A DNA stretch of 7,583 nt. Source: Bacteroidota bacterium. GTDB lineage: Bacteria > Bacteroidota > Rhodothermia > Balneolales > HLUCCA01. Numbering within the stretch: the stretch's first letter is position 1; each line of letters starts with the position of its first letter. This document shows positions 1-5,652 of the stretch, piece by piece. Made by a program: the position numbers and the translations under genes. A model generated the notes under the pieces. The model was given only the letters and a program-made list of their open reading frames with translations, ran no database searches and had not been told where the DNA came from. The stretch covers positions 5,733-13,315 of the forward strand of contig DLXM01000189.1 in NCBI GenBank assembly GCA_003448835.1, in the 5' to 3' direction.

Positions 1-1554
1 GAGTTGGTTCACATTATTTCCCGGAACCATATTCATGTTGGCACGTCTGGCATAACCTAATTGGAACTCGAGTTGTACATCTGACAAATTAATTGCTCCG
101 GTGTACAACCCTTCCATTTCAAAATCGTGACGATCCATCGTATCAAAATAAAGGAAGTAAAAATCTTCGTTGATCCGCTGGTAACTTATCTGAAATCCAT
201 GCATCACTTTAGCTGAATACTTTCTCAGAAAAAACGTATATCCCATTGCTCCTCCGGGACCCATTCCTGACCCAATAATCTGCCCTTGATTAGAATAGCC
301 TTGTTCGATGGTCATGTGTATGTAATAACTTCCCGGTGGACGCACAAAACCGGTCTTAGACATCGCGGTATTAGTCATTTCAGCGGTCAAAGCATAGATT
401 TCATCATCTTTTCCGTCAAAAAGCTGTGTAATTCCGAAAGAATATGCTCTTGAGTGGTCGGGATGCGATCCCCAAAAACTACTTCCAAAATCATTCAGAG
501 CAAATTCAAAATGTGCTTCGAACCCAACCTCAGGGTATGTCCAGCGTCCGGTTACTGATGCAATTTGATCAAATGCGTCATTAGGATCGAGCACGTTTTC
601 GATTTTTTTCTCAGCTTTGAACCGATATAAAGTCACAAGTGGATCACCCGACAACAATTCAAAATCAGTGCCCCGCTGGATAAAAGTTCGGTTAAATCCG
701 AGCTGCAATCCTTTGGCAAATCGTGGATTTAATCCCAAAAATAATCCCGCAAAATATCTCCAATTATTATCCGGATTATCATCAAAATAGGAGGACTCTC
801 GCAACGCTCCCCAGCTTTGTTTGAATTCAAGATCAAATACCGGGATTCGGATGGGTTTTCGGCTTTGAATGTACAAATGTGGGAATCCAGGAGCATTTGC
901 ACTCAATAAAATAGGATTATACCAGGATGGTCCCACGCGGGTATTTTGAGTAGACACTCCAGTGCGGATGTTCCCCAGACGGACACTTACATCTGATTGT
1001 CCGGGATGAAATGATACAAACGGGTCATCCCCATATCGAATAACATAATCAATCAATTCATCGAAGGGATAGCCATACGGTGATTTTTCATATTCAGGAT
1101 CAAATATTGGGTTTGTTGGCAGGTCGAATTCACGATTTTGTGAGTAAAACAAAACAGGTTGAAAGGTCACATCCAAAATTCCACGACTCCACTGAAATCC
1201 GGCGTGAACTTCTTGCGTGAGTCCACGTCCATACCATAAAGCACCATCGTTCATCGATTTTGAGTAACCCGATTTATAAGTGGATTTCACCAGAATCGAA
1301 GTTCGTCTTAAGCCGGAACGACTTGAATCACCTGAAAACCTCGACCAAGGATCAAAACTTCGCTCTAATTCAGATTCGTACTTAATTGCATCCTGAACGA
1401 ACGAATAAGAGGCAGTACTATCACCACGAATGCTCATGACCCGGTGATAATCATAATCAATATATCCCGGTGTAATGACCTGAGCCTGTACATTTATTAC
1501 AATCAGCACAATACCAAAAAACAACGCAAGAACTTTGAATTTAGTTAGATTCAT
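1..1554 (-). CDS. Wzi-like capsule-assembly outer-membrane beta-barrel protein (3' end cut by window edge)
   Basis: 518 codons read without a stop from ATG at 1554 to the left edge. Residues 1-24 form a signal peptide: a basic start (MNLTKFK), a hydrophobic core and a VQA|Q cleavage site. The mature part has alternating polar/aromatic beta-strand character and motifs I recognise from Bacteroidota-type Wzi proteins: NDGALWYGRG (102-111), STQN (201-204), GPSWYNPILLS (208-218), NAPGFPH (220-226) and GQIIGSGMGPGG (424-435). The last visible stretch (MNMVPGNNVNQL) resembles the final strand of such proteins, so little is probably missing. Known of the family: E. coli Wzi is an outer-membrane lectin-like barrel that helps attach group 1 capsule to the cell surface. 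Inferred role: binding or assembly of a surface glycan, possibly linked to the upstream glycosyltransferase and exporter. The start lies 15 bp after the exporter stop, so translational coupling is likely; no Shine-Dalgarno is seen. The alternative is a general porin of similar fold. Confidence 0.83.
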   Translation of the reverse strand, partial: MNLTKFKVLALFFGIVLIVINVQAQVITPGYIDYDYHRVMSIRGDSTASYSFVQDAIKYESELERSFDPWSRFSGDSSRSGLRRTSILVKSTYKSGYSKSMNDGALWYGRGLTQEVHAGFQWSRGILDVTFQPVLFYSQNREFDLPTNPIFDPEYEKSPYGYPFDELIDYVIRYGDDPFVSFHPGQSDVSVRLGNIRTGVSTQNTRVGPSWYNPILLSANAPGFPHLYIQSRKPIRIPVFDLEFKQSWGALRESSYFDDNPDNNWRYFAGLFLGLNPRFAKGLQLGFNRTFIQRGTDFELLSGDPLVTLYRFKAEKKIENVLDPNDAFDQIASVTGRWTYPEVGFEAHFEFALNDFGSSFWGSHPDHSRAYSFGITQLFDGKDDEIYALTAEMTNTAMSKTGFVRPPGSYYIHMTIEQGYSNQGQIIGSGMGPGGAMGYTFFLRKYSAKVMHGFQISYQRINEDFYFLYFDTMDRHDFEMEGLYTGAINLSDVQLEFQLGYARRANMNMVPGNNVNQL

Positions 1555-1569
1555 GTGATCATCTGTAGA

Positions 1570-3189
1570 TTATGATTCTGTTAGCATACCGTGCTCAAAT
1601 TTGAGAACGACATCTGCAATGCTAAAATATCGTTCATCATGCGTAATTACTACAATCGTTTTTCCTAAAGCTTTCAGTTCGGGAAGGATTTCAAAATAGA
1701 TTTTATGCCGAAATCCGGCATCCTGATTGGATGAAACTTCATCCAGAACGATGATTTCGGATGGATAACTGCACGCAAATGCAAATGCAAGACGTTCGCG
1801 TTGTCCCTGGGACAATTTTGTCGTTGAAATGTGTTCATCCTTTACATTTACATAGTTACTAATTCCAAATCGTTGAATCCAGTCGGATAGATTCTGTCCT
1901 CCGAAAGTTTCAGGTGCCAATTCGCTAAATAAATGAAAATCCGAAAACACTGATGAAAATTTTGCCCTATATGCGGACAAATTCTGATTGGTAATCTGAG
2001 TTCCCATGTATTTAATAGAACCTTGCTCTGGCGGATAAAGTCCGGTAATAACTTTAGCGAATGTAGATTTGCCACTTCCGTTATCGCCGGTGATAAATAT
2101 TATTTTTTGAGCCGGAAACCTGGTTGTGACGGGTCCAAGTATAAAATTTGTGATTCCATCTTCGCGACTGTAACTGACCTGTACATTTTCAAATTCAAGT
2201 ATGTTTTCTGTCTCACTGGATACTTTCTTTGCCGGAAGGTCAATTTGATTATCCGATAATTCTACCGCAGATGTGATTTCATCTTCGAGTCCGGTAACCC
2301 GATCCATCGAGATCTGCATCGCTTTGTATTCGGTCACAAAGTTCGCCATGGTCGATAGTGGAGATAGCATAAACAACAAGACTGTTAGCACACCACTAAA
2401 CGCTCCCGGGCTTGAAATTCCATACTCGATTATACTATAAACCAGAACACCCAGCGCTGGAAAAAACAAAATTTCCACAGTCCGGATAGAAAAATTGAAT
2501 AGTATGTTTTCTTTGAGTTTTAGGTTTTGATGAGACCGAATGAGGGGTGGAAAGATGGTTGATCGATAGTGTTTTCTCAAATATGGATTCAATTTGAGCT
2601 CTTTGAGTCCATACACCAAATCTTCGAAAAATCGATAAATATGATCATATTCCTGACGTGCTTGCTCTCCATATTGCTGGGCTCGTCTACCTAAATTCGA
2701 CATCACGAAGTAAATCAATATAAAAAGTAGTACGATTGTCAGCGTGATGGCCCATGAGAGATATAACATATAAATAAAACAACCCAGGACGGTCGCGCTG
2801 GCTGTTGTAATGGCCGGAATACGATAAATCGTATATGATATTGTTTGAATATCCTCAGTTAGCACGGGGAAAAACTCGGCGCCACGTCCCTCAGCTTTGC
2901 GATATGAGACATTTAGGATATGATCTGTGACCCACTCCCGAAGATTATACAAGGCTTTGTGTGCCATATTGGATGTCAAAATAGTGGCGAGCGTGGTACA
3001 AGCAACAAAACCGATCCAGACCAACATGTAAAATCCTAAAAAACGAACAGGATCAGGTTCTTCAACCAATAACGACTGATGAATCATCCGAATTAACAGA
3101 GTTAGAAGTAATCCGGACGCAACACCTGCACTGATCGCAGCAATCAGATATTGCAAGGAAGCTTGTTTTACTAACCGGATGATATTCAT
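1570..3189 (-). CDS. Cyclic-peptide/siderophore-type ABC exporter (PvdE/SyrD/YojI family), fused membrane and ATPase domains
   Basis: A 539-residue half-transporter, the usual length for this family. The N-terminal part has about six membrane helices (roughly 13-37, 50-72, 126-144, 146-166, 234-256 and 262-286). The C-terminal ATPase (about 330-539) has Walker A GDNGSGKST (368-376), signature LSQGQ (459-463), Walker B IIVLDE (479-484, E484 catalytic) and H-loop H517. The Q-loop region reads FSSVFSDFHLF (411-421) without the usual glutamine, and the D-loop region reads SSNQDAGFR. Both fit the PvdE/SyrD/YojI group rather than lipid or protein exporters. Known members act in the inner membrane on peptides or peptide-like products: PvdE on pyoverdine precursor, SyrD on a lipopeptide, YojI on microcin J25. 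The substrate here is unknown and no peptide synthetase or precursor gene is visible. It sits 42 bp after the glycosyltransferase and 15 bp before the Wzi-like gene, which suggests export toward the cell surface. No clear ribosome binding site. Confidence 0.9.
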   Translation of the reverse strand: MNIIRLVKQASLQYLIAAISAGVASGLLLTLLIRMIHQSLLVEEPDPVRFLGFYMLVWIGFVACTTLATILTSNMAHKALYNLREWVTDHILNVSYRKAEGRGAEFFPVLTEDIQTISYTIYRIPAITTASATVLGCFIYMLYLSWAITLTIVLLFILIYFVMSNLGRRAQQYGEQARQEYDHIYRFFEDLVYGLKELKLNPYLRKHYRSTIFPPLIRSHQNLKLKENILFNFSIRTVEILFFPALGVLVYSIIEYGISSPGAFSGVLTVLLFMLSPLSTMANFVTEYKAMQISMDRVTGLEDEITSAVELSDNQIDLPAKKVSSETENILEFENVQVSYSREDGITNFILGPVTTRFPAQKIIFITGDNGSGKSTFAKVITGLYPPEQGSIKYMGTQITNQNLSAYRAKFSSVFSDFHLFSELAPETFGGQNLSDWIQRFGISNYVNVKDEHISTTKLSQGQRERLAFAFACSYPSEIIVLDEVSSNQDAGFRHKIYFEILPELKALGKTIVVITHDERYFSIADVVLKFEHGMLTES

Positions 3190-3203
3190 ATTCGGAAATT
3201 ACA

Positions 3204-3213
3204 ATCTTTGGTG
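3204..3213 (+). repeat. Left arm of a 10-bp inverted repeat flanking the glycosyltransferase gene
   Basis: ATCTTTGGTG lies in the gap between the exporter start and the glycosyltransferase stop. Its exact reverse complement is at 3953-3962, in the gap on the other side of the glycosyltransferase gene. The match is perfect over 10 bp and does not extend. The function is unknown and it may be chance. Confidence 0.45.
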
Positions 3214-3231
3214 CGGCACGGATTTTAGCAG

Positions 3232-3951
3232 CTATTTAGGATGTCGTCGGGTTAAACTGAACCACATAGAACTAAAAAATATCCATGGTTGACCGATGAC
3301 GACAAAAGACAGATAAAATAATGCCCGAAATGGATTTAATGGTTTTTGAATCGCATAACGAATGTACTGACTATTTCGCTCTGACATCCCATTGAAAAAA
3401 GATGGAGTAAACATTTTACCACATTGGATTGCTCGCATCGGGAAAATTGCATAACTGGTCGTGGTGTGTTCTCTGAGGAAAATATCGACCGGTTTATATT
3501 CCCAGTCCAGTGCAGCCAGTTTGTGGGCTGTTTTAAGTGGAATTAAATAAGCATGAGTGTCGTTGGTTCGTACTTCCACAATTCCGGGAGTGGATGTCTT
3601 TTTAACGAGACGTGTATCCCAGATTATGGGTCTATGACCGAGATAAAACACTTCCCAATCATCTGATTTATTTAAAAAACTGGCATAAAAATCGAACGGT
3701 GTTTTTTTCAGGAAGACTACATCATCTTCCATAATCAGAGTGAGTTTTTTCCCTTTTGCAACGATGTCGTTCCAAACCTGATGATGTGAATCAAAACAAC
3801 CCTGATCGGGTCCGTTTGGATGGCGCGCGAACGAATAAACTGTAATAATACCGGGATCTACGCCAATAGATCGAGCTATGTCGTTACATTTTTGTTGATG
3901 AAATGCCGGATCAGCATCGGTTGTTATGAGAGCAATATGGTCTAGGTTCAT
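3232..3951 (-). CDS. Glycosyltransferase family 25 (LPS/capsule sugar transferase type)
   Basis: The 239 residues match family 25 by order of motifs: GCFDSH (51-56) followed by the helix before a strand, then EDDV (75-78), which in this family is the metal/nucleotide-sugar site. THAYLIPLKTAHKL (132-145) corresponds to the family's G/T-HAY-I segment, and PVD (154-156) precedes the C-terminal lobe. Members transfer sugars, often galactose, to lipooligosaccharide or other surface glycans from the cytoplasmic side. The length is near the usual 200-260. The C-terminus (about 208-233) is strongly hydrophobic and ends in SLTRRHPK, so the enzyme may be held at the inner membrane by this tail; this is less usual. 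Donor and acceptor cannot be read from sequence. The gene starts 27 bp after the hydroxylase stop and ends 42 bp before the exporter, so they are probably co-transcribed. The GGTGA just before the ATG is too close to be a good ribosome site. Confidence 0.85.
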   Translation of the reverse strand: MNLDHIALITTDADPAFHQQKCNDIARSIGVDPGIITVYSFARHPNGPDQGCFDSHHQVWNDIVAKGKKLTLIMEDDVVFLKKTPFDFYASFLNKSDDWEVFYLGHRPIIWDTRLVKKTSTPGIVEVRTNDTHAYLIPLKTAHKLAALDWEYKPVDIFLREHTTTSYAIFPMRAIQCGKMFTPSFFNGMSERNSQYIRYAIQKPLNPFRALFYLSFVVIGQPWIFFSSMWFSLTRRHPK

Positions 3952-3952
3952 T

Positions 3953-3962
3953 CACCAAAGAT
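3953..3962 (+). repeat. Right arm of a 10-bp inverted repeat flanking the glycosyltransferase gene
   Basis: CACCAAAGAT is the exact reverse complement of the left arm at 3204-3213. It begins 2 bp upstream of the glycosyltransferase start codon, inside the 27-bp gap after the hydroxylase gene, so it would overlap that gene's ribosome-binding region. Confidence 0.45.
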
Positions 3963-3978
3963 AACCAACAAATACAAA

Positions 3979-5025
3979 TTACGAAGCAGTAGAATGTGAT
4001 TTCTCAATCAATGGATCCATGACCCTAAACCAAAGGGGAGGGATGAGTGCAAGAAGGATCATACCAGGGTATCCGGTCGGTAATTGCGGAGAATCTTCAA
4101 ACGTGCGAAGAATCTGATATTTTCTGGAGGCCACAGCATGGTGATCAGAATGCCGGGTGAGTTCAAACAAGAACATCCGGCTTAAAATATGGTCACTATT
4201 CCATGAATGGTGATGTGTCACTTTTTCATAACGACCGTTGGGTTTTTTCTCCCGCTCAAGTCCATAATGTTCTAGATAATTCACTGCTTCAAGCAGACTA
4301 AATGATAGAAACGAGACAGTGAAAAATACTATCAAGAATTCCAGACCGAACAGATTGAATACCATGTAACTAAATGCTATTTGAGCGAGACTGAACTGAA
4401 TCATTTCGTTTTTAAGACTCAAATTAGACATCTTAAGTTTTGATAATCTCTCCGATTCTAACTGCCAGGCTGATATGTATTGACCAAAAATACTAGGTAA
4501 GAGAAATCCATAAAATGATTGCCCTTTTTTTGCAGAAGCCGGATCTTCATCGGTTGCAACAGTAGCATGGTGTCCACGGACATGTTCAATTGCAAAATGC
4601 ATGTATAAAACACTCAACAAAAGAATCCGTCCCAGTATTTGTTCAAATTTATTGCTGCGATGTACCAATTCATGAGCAATAGTGATTCCAATGCCGCCAT
4701 TACTTAATGCTATAGATAACATGGCACCTAAAAGTGCAAATCCTGAGAGTAGTTCTTGAGTGTACAAATACCCGAGAGTAATTATTAGCCCAAATTGCAC
4801 CGGAATGAACATCCACAATATGAATGTATAAACATTACTTGCTTTTGCTTTGACTTCAGCATCTGCTGTTAGGTTACTTGCATCACGTCCGACGAATAAA
4901 TCGGCCAATGGGATAACTAAAAAAACATAAAAAACAGGAAGCCATGTAAGGTTTCCGCCTTGAAACATAGTCCAATATACCAGGGCTGGAATTGTGTAAG
5001 CTATGAGATATCGCCAGGGTGACAT
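3979..5025 (-). CDS. alkB: AlkB-type alkane 1-monooxygenase (membrane non-heme di-iron hydroxylase)
   Basis: The 348-residue integral membrane protein carries all AlkB histidine motifs: HELVH (118-122), EHxxGHH (147-153), the AlkB-diagnostic NYLEHYG (249-255), HHHSW (271-275) and RHSDHHA (291-297). The family tail PQLPTGYPGMILLALIPPLWF follows (starting near 313). Hydrophobic helices at about 6-21, 29-45, 64-88, 93-117, 211-247 and near 321-335 bring the histidines together at the membrane. Known function: O2-dependent terminal hydroxylation of medium- or long-chain alkanes, with electrons from rubredoxin and its reductase; neither is encoded here. It is shorter than Pseudomonas AlkB (about 400 residues), and box 1 is followed by R rather than the common K (HELVHR). 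The start ATG fits the family N-terminus, but the leader CAGCGCCAC has no Shine-Dalgarno. It follows the ArsR gene by 127 bp and heads the glycosyltransferase/exporter/Wzi set, so a native substrate other than alkanes is possible. Confidence 0.92.
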   Translation of the reverse strand: MSPWRYLIAYTIPALVYWTMFQGGNLTWLPVFYVFLVIPLADLFVGRDASNLTADAEVKAKASNVYTFILWMFIPVQFGLIITLGYLYTQELLSGFALLGAMLSIALSNGGIGITIAHELVHRSNKFEQILGRILLLSVLYMHFAIEHVRGHHATVATDEDPASAKKGQSFYGFLLPSIFGQYISAWQLESERLSKLKMSNLSLKNEMIQFSLAQIAFSYMVFNLFGLEFLIVFFTVSFLSFSLLEAVNYLEHYGLEREKKPNGRYEKVTHHHSWNSDHILSRMFLFELTRHSDHHAVASRKYQILRTFEDSPQLPTGYPGMILLALIPPLWFRVMDPLIEKSHSTAS

Positions 5026-5152
5026 GTGGCGCTGGTTTTTATGTAATGATTAAGACGACGAATACCGTTTTCGTTCAACTCAAAATGCAACGATTAGAAA
5101 TAAAATCAAAGTAGTTAACTCAGGGTGATTTTAAATTCTGATATTTTTAGTG

Positions 5153-5482
5153 TTAACAGGATCGATTGCTGGATTGAAGTTGCTTCAGAAGTCCAATCAT
5201 ATAACTAAGGAGTTCTGAAACCGTTTCTTCGTTCAAACAATAACAGATCGATGTACCTTCCACATTGCCTTTGATGATGCCCGCTTCCTTAAGTTCTTTT
5301 AAGTGACGAGAAACTGTTGGTTGCGCTAAGGGTAATTCGTTTACGATATCACCGCAGATACAGGATTCTGCTCGTAACAAATATTCTACGATGGCAATGC
5401 GGGCAGGATGTCCCAAGGCTTTGAACTTATCAGACATCAAGTTCTGATGATCAGTAAATTCGGAAGTTTTTGTAGCTCCCAT
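5153..5482 (-). CDS. ArsR/SmtB-family winged-helix repressor with CxC sensor motif
   Basis: 109 residues from ATG at 5482 (MGATKTSEF). The frame stays open up to a TTG at 5554, but I reject that longer start: those 24 residues are hydrophobic and unlike the family, and their DNA holds the -35 box and a perfect palindrome upstream of the ATG. The winged helix has [16 protein letters not shown] (21-36) and recognition-helix region [14 protein letters not shown] (51-64), followed by a wing (about 70-83). CIC at 41-43 lies where E. coli ArsR has the As(III)/Sb(III)-binding C32 and C34; the third cysteine of ELCVCDLC is not kept. There are further cysteines at C80 and C82 (CYC) and at the last residue, C109. 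Family role: dimeric repressor released from DNA by metal(loid), or in relatives by thiol chemistry. Likely autoregulated, and it may also control the hydroxylase 127 bp downstream. The ligand is uncertain, and no arsenic-resistance gene is in the window. No clear Shine-Dalgarno. Confidence 0.9.
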   Translation of the reverse strand: MGATKTSEFTDHQNLMSDKFKALGHPARIAIVEYLLRAESCICGDIVNELPLAQPTVSRHLKELKEAGIIKGNVEGTSICYCLNEETVSELLSYMIGLLKQLQSSNRSC

Positions 5483-5517
5483 AGTGAGATGAGTTGATTT
5501 AAAATTGGATGTAATTA

Positions 5518-5531
5518 TATATTGCAATATA
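5518..5531. promoter_or_regulatory. Perfect 14-bp palindrome, probable ArsR operator
   Basis: TATATTGCAATATA is its own exact reverse complement. It lies 35 bp upstream of the chosen ArsR start and overlaps the proposed -10 box. AT-rich ATA...TAT palindromes are typical ArsR/SmtB operators, and this placement would block RNA polymerase. I found no second full copy in the window. Confidence 0.68.
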
Positions 5532-5554
5532 ACAATAACGAACATATCAGACAA
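5526..5554 (-). promoter_or_regulatory. Sigma70-like promoter of the ArsR gene
   Basis: On the minus strand TTGTCT (5554-5549) and TATATT (5531-5526) are separated by 17 bp. Transcription would start near 5519, giving a leader of about 37 nt before the ATG at 5482. The -10 box is the left half of the palindrome. The match to the Bacteroidota TAnnTTTG pattern is poor, so this rests on the sigma70-like reading. Confidence 0.5.
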
Positions 5555-5652
5555 GATTCAGAATTTGCATTATCGGACTTTAGTACATCGATTCCCATCG
5601 TTTGAAACGCTGATTTATTTAAAATTTAAGTAGTTGGACATCAATTGATAAT

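Noticed and set aside
1848..2075. 75-residue minus-strand open frame
   Set aside because: It lies entirely within the exporter ATPase coding region in another frame, and its translation shows no domain character.
2023..2259. 78-residue plus-strand open frame
   Set aside because: Antisense to the conserved ATPase domain, with no start signal and no family likeness.
3147..3155. ATATTGCAA within the exporter gene, considered as a second ArsR operator
   Set aside because: Only about nine of the fourteen positions match, there is no symmetry, and it is inside coding sequence.
5113..5158. Two 8-bp palindromes (AGTTAACT and TGTTAACA) after the ArsR gene
   Set aside because: Both are short and AT-rich, one overlaps the stop codon, and neither resembles the operator at 5518-5531; most likely chance.
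5599..5609. CGTTTGAAACG mini-hairpin after the amidohydrolase gene, considered as a terminator
   Set aside because: A 5-bp stem with a 1-nt loop and no following T-run is not a plausible intrinsic terminator.
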